Positions 1 through 5,311 of a DNA stretch of 5,668 nucleotides are shown here, piece after piece. How positions within the stretch are numbered: position 1 is the first letter of the stretch; the number at the start of each line of letters is the position of its first letter. Source of the DNA: WHTI01 sp046715095. Lineage in GTDB: Bacteria > Actinomycetota > CADDZG01 > WHSQ01. Below the pieces are notes generated by a model. It saw only the letters and a program-made list of their open reading frames with translations. It was not told the origin of the DNA and did not search any database. Location: positions 1 through 5,668 of the forward strand of contig JBKJZQ010000060.1 of NCBI GenBank assembly GCA_046715095.1, in the 5' to 3' direction. Both the position numbers and the translations under genes were made by a program.

Positions 1-562
1 CACTCAGAGAGGTCGCCATCGGCTCGTAGGTCTCCAGGAGACTGTTGAAGGCGAGGCGGTAGGCGATGTTGTCCGCGGCGTCGATCAACAGGTCCCAGAA
101 ATCGAGGTCGAGGCGCGCCAGCAGTGACAGGTCCTCGGTCGCGCCCATCTCCGCCACCACCGTCTCGAGTTCCGGGAGCACCTCGGCCCGAGAGCGCGTC
201 GCGGCGAGCCGGGCCACCTCGGGTCCGATCAGCGCGCGCATCTCGATGATGGAACGAGCGACCTCGACATCGAGGGTGCCGCCGGCGCCGAGCAGGAGCC
301 GGGGAAGAAGATCGAGCGCCGCGCTGCGGCGGTAGTCGAGGGCCCGGGTCGGTTCTCCCTGGTTGATCTCGACGAGCCCCGCCTGGGCGAGCCGCTGCAA
401 GGCTTCCCTCACCGCCTGACGGTTGACGCCGAGCCTTTCGGTCAGCGCTCGCTCGGCCGGCAGCGACTCCCCGGGCTCGAGCCTTCCGGCGACGAGCTCG
501 GCGATCAGCTGCTCGAACACCGCCCCCGACGCCGAGGTCTTTCGAACCGGTTCCAGTTCCAT
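1..562 (-). CDS. FadR-like GntR-family transcriptional regulator (3' end beyond window)
   Basis: Reading from the ATG at 562, 187 residues are visible and the frame is still open at the window edge. Residues about 8-70 form a GntR winged helix: LPAER at 34-38, recognition-helix arginines R48 and R52, and a wing tip QGEPT at 68-72. These correspond to the PAER, R45, R49 and HGKPT positions of E. coli FadR. The C-terminal part is all-helical (FCD/FadR_C type); the stretch LDLDFWDLL at 151-159 matches the FadR pattern LDYNIFRGL. Where metal-binding FCD proteins have His (D..FH), this protein has W156, so a metal site is unlikely and an acyl-CoA or other lipid ligand is more plausible by analogy with FadR. 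Its gene follows the CPBP protease gene after 53 bp containing a FadR-like palindrome, which suggests autoregulation. The family is certain; the ligand and regulon are inferred. A fatty-acid role is supported by resemblance to FadR and by the fab operon about 2 kb away. Confidence 0.88.
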   Translation of the reverse strand, partial: MELEPVRKTSASGAVFEQLIAELVAGRLEPGESLPAERALTERLGVNRQAVREALQRLAQAGLVEINQGEPTRALDYRRSAALDLLPRLLLGAGGTLDVEVARSIIEMRALIGPEVARLAATRSRAEVLPELETVVAEMGATEDLSLLARLDLDFWDLLIDAADNIAYRLAFNSLLETYEPMATSLS

Positions 563-568
563 CCCCGG

Positions 569-597
569 AGCATGCCCCACCCCGCGTCACTGGTCAA
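569..597 (-). promoter_or_regulatory. Predicted promoter of the FadR-like regulator, possibly leaderless
   Basis: On the minus strand a -35 TTGACC (592-597), a 17-nt spacer and a -10 CATGCT (569-574) are visible. The -35 matches five of six consensus positions; the -10 is weak (A2 and T6 only, plus GC-rich context). The ATG starts 6 nt after the -10, so transcription would begin at or next to the start codon. No Shine-Dalgarno sequence fits this start, which agrees with a leaderless mRNA. Confidence 0.5.
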
Positions 598-611
598 CTG
601 GTCAGACCAGT
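589..611. promoter_or_regulatory. Predicted FadR-type operator (15-bp palindrome plus extra half-site)
   Basis: ACTGGTC-A-GACCAGT at 597-611 is a perfect inverted repeat centred on 604. Its core TGGT-N3-ACCA is the form known for FadR-subfamily GntR operators and closely resembles E. coli FadR sites. The left arm ACTGGTCA is repeated directly at 589-596, giving a third half-site in the same orientation. The site begins 34 bp upstream of the regulator's ATG and overlaps its predicted -35 box, so binding would block transcription of the regulator gene. The cognate protein is presumed to be the adjacent regulator; this is inferred. Confidence 0.8.
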
Positions 612-615
612 ATCC

Positions 616-1395
616 TCAGATGCCCGCGTAGAGGGCCCAGACGACGATCCCGTTGTTGAGGGCGTGGAGGGCCATCGGGACCACGATGCTCTTGTAGCGC
701 TCGTAGACGAAGGCCAGGGCGATGCCGAGGACAAAGAGCGACGGGATCAACAGCGGGATGAAGTGGAAGCAAGCGAATATCAGGGCCGAGATCGGGGCTG
801 CGGCCTTGATCGACATCTTCGACCTCAGATAGCCGTAGAGCAGACCCCGGAAAACGATCTCTTCGACGATCGGCGCCACGACCACGGTGAGCATCACCAC
901 CCAGGGGAGCTGCGCGCGATCGAGGACCCCTTCCGAGCCGAGCAGTTGATCCTCTGCGGTGGGGGTCGGCCCGAACAGGTTGACCACGACCTGGGCAACG
1001 ATGCCTTCGACGAGGAAGACACCCAGGATCGCCGGGATCATGAGAAGGACGGCTCCCGCGGTCGGCCTCACCAACCCGGCGTCCCGGAACGTGGCGCCGC
1101 GGCGCTTGAGCACGAGGAGCCACGCGAAGAAGAGCTCGAAGGCATAGATCGTGCCGCCGGCGAAGAACAACCACCGGGTCGTCTCGAGGTCGTCCAGGCG
1201 AGGGAAGAATGCGAGCAGCACCCCGATCGCAACCACGCCGCCCACAAAGCCGAGGACCAGGGCGAGCACGAGATCCCGCCCCCTCCACGGGACGGACCGG
1301 GAAGGATCGGGTGGAGACTCCGGTGACGAGGACTCTGGGGGCGAGGACTCTGGGGGCGAGGACTCGGGGGACAAGGACTCTGGTGGCAGCGTCAT
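616..1395 (-). CDS. CPBP-family intramembrane protease (CAAX protease/Abi-type)
   Basis: This is a 259-residue multi-pass membrane protein of the CPBP (type II CAAX prenyl endopeptidase-like) family, whose members cleave substrates within the membrane. The signature is complete: E178-E179 with R183 (EEIVFR), F210-H211 in the next helix, and H244 with N248 (HALNN). Hydrophobic segments are visible at about 41-64, 76-96, 113-139, 165-182, 201-230 and 237-258. The first 30 residues are a Pro/Glu/Ser low-complexity tail from a 15-bp tandem repeat, probably on one face of the membrane before the first helix. The ATG at 1395 lacks a clear Shine-Dalgarno sequence; a GTG at 1269 behind a GGAGGG-like stretch would remove the repeat but would start inside the first helix and seems less likely. 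The gene ends just before the FadR-like operator. Substrate and role are unknown; bacterial relatives act in processing, immunity or defence, and nothing here decides among them. Confidence 0.9.
   Translation of the reverse strand: MTLPPESLSPESSPPESSPPESSSPESPPDPSRSVPWRGRDLVLALVLGFVGGVVAIGVLLAFFPRLDDLETTRWLFFAGGTIYAFELFFAWLLVLKRRGATFRDAGLVRPTAGAVLLMIPAILGVFLVEGIVAQVVVNLFGPTPTAEDQLLGSEGVLDRAQLPWVVMLTVVVAPIVEEIVFRGLLYGYLRSKMSIKAAAPISALIFACFHFIPLLIPSLFVLGIALAFVYERYKSIVVPMALHALNNGIVVWALYAGI
1313..1387 (-). repeat. Five copies of a 15-bp tandem repeat encoding PESSP-like pentapeptides
   Basis: Five adjacent 15-bp units occupy 1313-1327, 1328-1342, 1343-1357, 1358-1372 and 1373-1387. The second and third are identical (gaggactctgggggc) and the others differ at a few bases. 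The unit length is a multiple of three, so copy-number change keeps the protease frame. Residues 5-29 of the protein are the resulting PESxx units. Confidence 0.9.
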
Positions 1396-1402
1396 GGGCG
1401 AA

Positions 1403-1431
1403 ACCCTAAGCGTCCGGAAGAAGGGTGTCGG
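1403..1431 (-). promoter_or_regulatory. Possible promoter of the CPBP protease gene
   Basis: A minus-strand -35 CCGACA (1426-1431), 17-nt spacer and -10 TAGGGT (1403-1408) lie with the -10 ending 7 nt before the ATG at 1395. The boxes match four and three of six consensus positions, so this is weak. The short distance to the ATG again fits a leaderless start. It lies in the 80-bp divergent gap shared with the MOSC gene. Confidence 0.3.
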
Positions 1432-1475
1432 CTCGGTGACTTCCGTCCACGGAGCGCGGATGGGAAGATGGCCCT

Positions 1476-1979
1476 ATGAGCGAAACAGGGGTTCAGGCAC
1501 GGGTTGAAGCCATCTTCACCGGCCCCGAAAAAGGGGGCCCGATCCACCCGCACGAGAGCATCAAGGCGCTCGCCGGGCAGGGACTCGAGGGCGACCGCTA
1601 CTTCCTCCGCCGGGTCGCCGGGAACGAGAGCAACGACCCCGCCGATCAGATCACCCTGTTCGAGCTCGAGGCGATCGAGCTGACCAACGCCGAGACCGAC
1701 CTCGACGTGAAGCCCGTCGAGATGCGACGCAACATCATGACCTCCGGCCTCTCGCTGGCCGATCAGATCGGCAAGCATCTCAAGATCGGCGACGCGGTCG
1801 TCGAGCCGATGGAGGACAACCCACCGTGTAGCTGGTTGGTGAAGCTGGTCGGCAAACCACTCCTGAAGCCGATGATCAGGCGCGGCGGGATCCGGGGCCG
1901 CATCGTCGTCTCCGGAACGATCCGGGCGGGGGATCAGATCGAAGTGCTCGAGGTCGACGCTCAGACCAAGACCGTGTAA
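1476..1979 (+). CDS. MOSC-domain protein (molybdenum cofactor sulfurase C-terminal-like)
   Basis: This 167-residue soluble protein consists of one MOSC domain. Visible family landmarks are G36-LEGDRY (36-42), the beta strand DQITLFELEAIE (57-68), RRNIMTSG (84-91), the PPC motif with the conserved cysteine C118, RRGGIRGRIVVSG (135-147) and the closing GTIRAGDQIE (147-156). MOSC domains bind or transfer sulfur linked to the molybdenum cofactor; C118 is the expected sulfur-carrying or cofactor-binding residue. No N-terminal beta-barrel or PLP-dependent desulfurase domain is attached, so it resembles the small stand-alone YiiM-like or uncharacterised MOSC proteins. The ATG at 1476 is preceded by ggaag (1463-1467) as a possible weak ribosome site; a GAAGAT -10-like sequence 6 nt before the ATG is an alternative reading as a leaderless start. 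No molybdoenzyme gene is visible nearby, so the substrate cannot be named. Confidence 0.88.
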   Translation: MSETGVQARVEAIFTGPEKGGPIHPHESIKALAGQGLEGDRYFLRRVAGNESNDPADQITLFELEAIELTNAETDLDVKPVEMRRNIMTSGLSLADQIGKHLKIGDAVVEPMEDNPPCSWLVKLVGKPLLKPMIRRGGIRGRIVVSGTIRAGDQIEVLEVDAQTKTV

Positions 1980-2065
1980 CCCTCGGCCTCCATCGCCTTC
2001 TGTTCCAACGCCTTGCGGTCATAACGACTACCTTCAATGTACGAAAATCCTCAGGCGTGTGCTAA

Positions 2066-2087
2066 GCGGATCGTCTCTACGATCCGC
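2066..2087. other. Strong hairpin (9-bp perfect stem, 4-nt loop) upstream of gnd
   Basis: GCGGATCGT (2066-2074) pairs perfectly with ACGATCCGC (2079-2087) around a CTCT loop. It lies 86 bp after the MOSC stop and 19 bp before the gnd GTG, just ahead of the gnd ribosome binding site. No T-run follows on either strand, so it is not a standard intrinsic terminator. It may be a 5'-leader structure, an RNA-stability element or a DNA site for a regulator. The rest of the 127-bp gap (1980-2106) is less GC-rich than the genes and probably contains the gnd promoter, but I cannot pick convincing -35/-10 boxes. Confidence 0.7.
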
Positions 2088-2092
2088 AGAAC

Positions 2093-2102
2093 AGAAGGGT
2101 GA
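2093..2102 (+). promoter_or_regulatory. Ribosome binding site that fixes the gnd start
   Basis: AGAAGGGTGA is a good anti-16S match whose GGG ends 7 nt before the GTG at 2107. It supports that GTG over the further upstream in-frame GTG at 2059. Confidence 0.7.
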
Positions 2103-2106
2103 GCCG

Positions 2107-3003
2107 GTGAAGATCGGGATGGTCGGGCTTGGCAAGATGGGTGCGGGGATGACCCGGCGCCTCCTCAAGGGTGGACATGAGGTCGTGGTTTACGACGTCA
2201 ACGCCGGAGCGATGGCCGCGCTGGTCGAGGACTCTGCCGAAGGCGCCGCCTCCCTCGAGGAACTCGCCGCGAAGCTCCAGGCACCGAGGGCCGTTTGGGT
2301 GATGGTTCCCGCCGGCGACATCACCGAGCAGACGATCGCGAACCTGGGTGAGGTGCTCTCGGCCGGCGATGTCGTGATCGACGGCGGCAACTCCAAGTAC
2401 ACCGACACCCTGGCCCGCTACGACCGCTTGAAGGCCAAGGGGATCTCACTGGTCGATGCCGGGACCTCCGGAGGCGTGTGGGGGCTCGAGGTCGGCTTCT
2501 CGCTGATGGTCGGTGCCGACGATGAGGTCTTCGATCGTCTCGAGCCGGTCTTCGCAACCCTGGCCCCCGAGGGCGGCTACGGCCACATGGGGCGCACCGG
2601 CTCGGGTCACTACGTGAAGATGGTCCACAACGGCATCGAGTACGGACTCATGCAGGCCTACGCCGAGGGGTTCGAGATCCTCGAACGATGTGACTTCGAG
2701 GTCGATCTCCACCAGATCGCCGAGGTGTGGCGTAACGGGAGCGTGATCCGTTCGTGGCTCCTCGATCTCGCGGCGCGCGCTCTCGAGGAGGATCCGTCCT
2801 TAGGTAAAGTCGCTCCCTGGGTAGAGGACTCGGGCGAAGGGCGATGGACGGTCGAGGAAGCGATCGAGTTGGCCGTTCCGGCCCCGGTCATCGCCGGTGC
2901 CCTCTTCGCTCGCTTCGCGTCCCGAGACGACGACTCCTTCGGACTCAAGATGCTCGCCGCGCTCCGCCACCAGTTCGGAGGACACGCGGTCAAGTCCGAC
3001 TGA
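2107..3003 (+). CDS. gnd: 6-phosphogluconate dehydrogenase, decarboxylating, short (NAD-type) form
   Basis: The enzyme oxidatively decarboxylates 6-phosphogluconate to ribulose 5-phosphate in the cytoplasmic pentose phosphate pathway. Its 298 residues match the short GndA/YqeC class (about 300 residues) rather than the 470-residue class. Visible features: Rossmann motif GLGKMG at 7-12; DGGNSKYTDT at 92-101; the substrate-binding GTSGGVWGLEVG at 119-130; catalytic K171 and E178 in KMVHNGIEYG, with the same 7-residue spacing as K183/E190 of the sheep enzyme; EVWRNGSVIRSWL at 206-218; and the conserved tail RHQFGGHAV. The second beta strand ends in YDVN, with an acidic residue (D30) where NADP enzymes usually carry NR, so NAD is the likely cofactor. 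The GTG at 2107 is chosen because it has a good ribosome site and puts the Rossmann motif at the usual distance; a GTG at 2059 would add 16 non-conserved residues read through the hairpin. Its last 204 nt overlap the acpS frame on the other strand. Confidence 0.95.
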   Translation: MKIGMVGLGKMGAGMTRRLLKGGHEVVVYDVNAGAMAALVEDSAEGAASLEELAAKLQAPRAVWVMVPAGDITEQTIANLGEVLSAGDVVIDGGNSKYTDTLARYDRLKAKGISLVDAGTSGGVWGLEVGFSLMVGADDEVFDRLEPVFATLAPEGGYGHMGRTGSGHYVKMVHNGIEYGLMQAYAEGFEILERCDFEVDLHQIAEVWRNGSVIRSWLLDLAARALEEDPSLGKVAPWVEDSGEGRWTVEEAIELAVPAPVIAGALFARFASRDDDSFGLKMLAALRHQFGGHAVKSD

Positions 3004-3336
3004 CGCTTCCCTGAACGCGACCGCGGCCGCGTAGCCGCCGTCGTGGGTGATCGAGATACCGACCATTTCGCGGCGTCCGGTCACCTTCACGGCCGGTGCT
3101 CCGGAAGCCTCACGCGTAACCTCGACCCGTCTCGCCCATGCAGCGAGGTTCCCCAGCGACAACGCCTTGATCACGGCTTCCTTGGCCGCTAGCGTCCCCG
3201 CCATATGCACCACGGGATCCGCCCCGGCGAGGCAGTAGGCGCGCTCGTCGTCGGTAAACAGGCGGTCCGGGAGCCCGGGTGACCGTTCCAAGGTGGCCCG
3301 GAACCTCTCGACATCGACTACGTCGATCCCGATCAT
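2800..3336 (-). CDS. acpS: Holo-[acyl-carrier-protein] synthase with unusual C-terminal extension
   Basis: AcpS transfers the 4'-phosphopantetheine group from coenzyme A to the serine of acyl carrier protein. The core occupies residues 1-110: MIGIDVVDVERF (1-12) with the Mg-binding D5, LFTDDERAYC (26-35), AGTLAAKEAVIKAL (46-59) with E53 as the second metal ligand, the SGAP loop (78-81), and ISITHDGGYAAAVAF (94-108). Its ATG overlaps the upstream fabL stop by 4 bp (ATGA), which suggests coupled translation. AcpS proteins normally end shortly after the last motif, at about 120-130 residues. Here no stop follows, and the frame continues another 68 residues, rich in charged residues, to a TAA at 2800-2802, giving 178 residues. 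That extension is antisense to the 3' end of gnd and resembles no domain I know. Its codons may simply be the shadow of gnd after loss of the original stop. The gene closes the fatty acid operon and is convergent with gnd, with no room for an ordinary terminator. Confidence 0.92.
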   Translation of the reverse strand: MIGIDVVDVERFRATLERSPGLPDRLFTDDERAYCLAGADPVVHMAGTLAAKEAVIKALSLGNLAAWARRVEVTREASGAPAVKVTGRREMVGISITHDGGYAAAVAFREASVGLDRVSSELVAERGEHLESEGVVVSGREASEEGTGDDRGRNGQLDRFLDRPSPFARVLYPGSDFT

Positions 3337-4082
3337 GCGAGCAGCCCCGCGCCGCCGTCGATCGTGATCGTCTGGCCGGTGATCATCTCGGCCGCGTCCG
3401 AGGTGAGGAAATCCACGACCCCGGCGACATCTTCGGGGGTGGCGAGCCTGCCGGACGGGGTCTTGTTCTTCGCTCCGGACAACATCTCGTCCCGCATCGG
3501 GAAATGCATGAGCGCGTCGGTATCGACCACGCCCGGCGACACCGCGTTGACCCTGATGCGCGGGGCCAGCTCGACTCCCAGGTATCGCACGAGAGCCTCG
3601 ATCGCCGCCTTGGACGCGCCCACGACCGCATAGCCCGGGAGGACCCGGGTGGAACCAGCCGAGGACATCGCGATCATCGATCCGCCGTCGGTCATCAACG
3701 ATGCCGCGCGACGAGCCCCGAGCAACAGAGCTCGGGCGTTGGCATCCATCGTCCACCGCCACGCGCGCTCGTCCAGTTCCGCGACCGGCTTGATGACCCC
3801 GGTCGCGGCATTCGAGATGAAGATGTCCAGGTGTCCGAACATCTCGCCCACCGAATCGAACAACTCATCGAGCTTCATCTCGTCTCCGACGTTGGCCCGC
3901 ACCGCGACCGCCTTGACGCCCTCGCCTTCGAGTACGGAGACCGTCTCCTCCGCGGCGGAACGGTTGCGGAGGTAGGCGATCACGATGTTGGAACCCCGGC
4001 GCGCGAGGTTCAGCGACACGGCTTTGCCGATCCCTCGCGACCCTCCGGTGACGAGAGCGACCTTGCCTTCGAGGTCTCTCAC
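3333..4082 (-). CDS. fabL: FabL-type enoyl-[acyl-carrier-protein] reductase (SDR family)
   Basis: This is a 249-residue short-chain dehydrogenase. It has the cofactor motif TGGSRGIG (12-19), the NAA motif (91-93), and a serine (S141) 17 residues before K158 as in FabG. The tyrosine, however, is Y151, giving Y-x6-K (Y151, K158) instead of the Y-x3-K of ketoreductases; the usual FabG tyrosine position is V154. Y-x6-K is the enoyl-reductase arrangement. The whole chain resembles Bacillus subtilis FabL: ANVG (63-66), NAATGVIKPVAELDE (91-105), W-TMDANARALL (110-120), VDTDALMHFP (186-195), TPSGR (208-212) and MITGQTITIDGG (233-244). FabL performs the last reduction of each elongation cycle, turning trans-2-enoyl-ACP into acyl-ACP with NADPH. 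The GTG at 4082 is chosen because it lies 5 nt after AGGAGG and overlaps the fabF stop (GTGA). The position between fabF and acpS supports a role in fatty acid synthesis. An annotation as plain FabG would miss the shifted tyrosine. Confidence 0.85.
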   Translation of the reverse strand: MRDLEGKVALVTGGSRGIGKAVSLNLARRGSNIVIAYLRNRSAAEETVSVLEGEGVKAVAVRANVGDEMKLDELFDSVGEMFGHLDIFISNAATGVIKPVAELDERAWRWTMDANARALLLGARRAASLMTDGGSMIAMSSAGSTRVLPGYAVVGASKAAIEALVRYLGVELAPRIRVNAVSPGVVDTDALMHFPMRDEMLSGAKNKTPSGRLATPEDVAGVVDFLTSDAAEMITGQTITIDGGAGLLA

Positions 4083-5311
4083 CCTGCCCTCCTGATCACG
4101 AGACAGGCATTCTGTCCCCCGAACCCGAAGGAGTTCGACATGCAGACATCGACGTGCTGGTCGCGGGGGCCGCCCGCGACGTAGTCGAGGTCGCAGTCGG
4201 GGTCGGCCTCGGTCAGGTTGATCGTCCCCGGGATCCTGTCCCGGTCGATGACGAGCGCACACACGGCGGCCTCGACGCCCCCGGCCGCGCCGAGCAAGTG
4301 CCCGGTCTGCGACTTGGTCGACGACACCGCTATCCGCTTCGCCTCGACCCCGAAGGCCTTCTTGATCGCAGCGGTCTCGACGCGATCGTTGAACGGTGTG
4401 CTGGTGCCGTGCGCGTTGAGATAGTCGACGTCGTCGACCTTCAGGCCGGCCTCCTTGAGGGCTCTCAGCATCGCCATGACCGCGCCCTTCCCGTCGGGAT
4501 CGGGCTGGGTCACGTGGAAGGCATCGGCCGTCGCCCCGTACCCGGCAACCTCGGCGATGATGCGTGCCCCGCGTCCTTCGGCGTGCTCGCGGGACTCGAG
4601 CACCAGGACACCGGCGCCTTCACCGAACACGAACCCGTCACGGTCCTTCTCGAACGGACGGCTCGCCGCGGCCGGATCGTCGTTGCGCTTCGAGAGCGCG
4701 CCCATCCGGGCGAACGCGCTTACAGCCAGCCGAGTGAGCGCCGCTTCGGTTCCGCCGGCAATCATCACATCGGCTTCGCCGTGACGGATGTACCGATACG
4801 CCTCGCCGATAGCGTGCGCTCCGGTCGCGCAGGCAGACGACGGCGCAAAGTTCGGACCGTGATACCCGAAGCGCATCGAGATAACCGCCGCGGCCGCGTT
4901 CGGCATCATCTTGGGGACCATGAACGGGCTCACCCTGCGGGGGCCCGAAGCGAGAAACGTGCTGTGCTCGTCCTCGATGGTCGTAAGGCCACCGATGCCC
5001 GAACCGACGATGACGCCGGCGCTCTCGCCGAGATCGGCGTCCTCGAGTCCCGCGTCTTTCAGGCCGAGGGTTGCAGCCGCGACGGCCAGGTGCGTGAAAC
5101 GGTCACTGCGCGAAACCTCGCGCGCGTCCATGTAGTCGCTAGCGTCGAAATCGTCCACCTGACACGCGATCCGCACGGGGATGTCGGACGCGTCGAAGGC
5201 GGTCAGCGGACCGGCCCCCGAACGCCCCGACATCAACCCGTCCCAGAACGCATCCGCCCCGGTGCCGATCGGCGTAACCACACCGATCCCGGTGATCACT
5301 ACGTCTTTCAC
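4079..5311 (-). CDS. fabF: 3-oxoacyl-[acyl-carrier-protein] synthase II (KAS II)
   Basis: FabF condenses malonyl-ACP with acyl-ACP, the chain-elongating step of type II fatty acid synthesis. Its 410 residues equal the normal KAS II length. The thiolase-fold landmarks are complete: N-terminal VVITGIGVVTPIG (4-16), catalytic C161 in SSACATG, catalytic H301 in NAHGTSTPFND, K333 and H338 in STKSQTGHLLGAAG, and the gatekeeper loop SFGFGGQNA (394-402). Q400 replaces the threonine of the commoner GFGGTN form, a modest variation. The Cys-His-His set marks an active elongating enzyme rather than a chain-length factor or a FabH-type starter enzyme. The start is a GTG at 5311 whose first bases overlap the acpP stop (GTGA), with an AGAGG-like sequence just before it. 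It ends by overlapping the fabL start in the same way. No close paralogue is seen in the window. Confidence 0.97.
   Translation of the reverse strand: MKDVVITGIGVVTPIGTGADAFWDGLMSGRSGAGPLTAFDASDIPVRIACQVDDFDASDYMDAREVSRSDRFTHLAVAAATLGLKDAGLEDADLGESAGVIVGSGIGGLTTIEDEHSTFLASGPRRVSPFMVPKMMPNAAAAVISMRFGYHGPNFAPSSACATGAHAIGEAYRYIRHGEADVMIAGGTEAALTRLAVSAFARMGALSKRNDDPAAASRPFEKDRDGFVFGEGAGVLVLESREHAEGRGARIIAEVAGYGATADAFHVTQPDPDGKGAVMAMLRALKEAGLKVDDVDYLNAHGTSTPFNDRVETAAIKKAFGVEAKRIAVSSTKSQTGHLLGAAGGVEAAVCALVIDRDRIPGTINLTEADPDCDLDYVAGGPRDQHVDVCMSNSFGFGGQNACLVIRRAG
4088..4093 (-). promoter_or_regulatory. Strong ribosome binding site for fabL inside the end of fabF
   Basis: AGGAGG on the minus strand sits 5 nt before the GTG at 4082. 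It decides the fabL start and lies within the last codons of fabF, consistent with termination-reinitiation coupling. Confidence 0.8.

Noticed and set aside
544..553. 10-bp palindrome GAACCGGTTC in the first codons of the regulator
   Set aside because: Short, inside coding sequence and unlike the GntR half-site; likely chance in GC-rich DNA.
664..1326. Open frame of 220 codons on the plus strand opposite the CPBP protease
   Set aside because: Low-complexity charged translation typical of an antisense frame in GC-rich DNA; the minus strand encodes a full protease signature.
1313..1387. Repeat array considered as a CRISPR
   Set aside because: Units are 15 bp, directly adjacent with no spacers, and lie in frame in a coding gene.
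1392..1778. Minus-strand open frame of 128 codons opposite the MOSC gene
   Set aside because: Antisense shadow; the plus strand has the full MOSC motif set including C118.
2059..2106. Upstream extension of gnd to the GTG at 2059
   Set aside because: The added residues run through the hairpin and ribosome site, are not conserved in the family, and the GTG at 2107 has a better ribosome site.
3337..3762. Upstream extension of the acpS frame
   Set aside because: It is antisense-like frame-shifted reading through fabL with no homology; the ATG at 3336 starts exactly at the conserved AcpS N-terminus.
4083..4262. Upstream extension of fabL to an ATG at 4262
   Set aside because: The extra 60 residues are an Arg/Pro-rich shadow of fabF; the GTG at 4082 has AGGAGG and the GTGA overlap.
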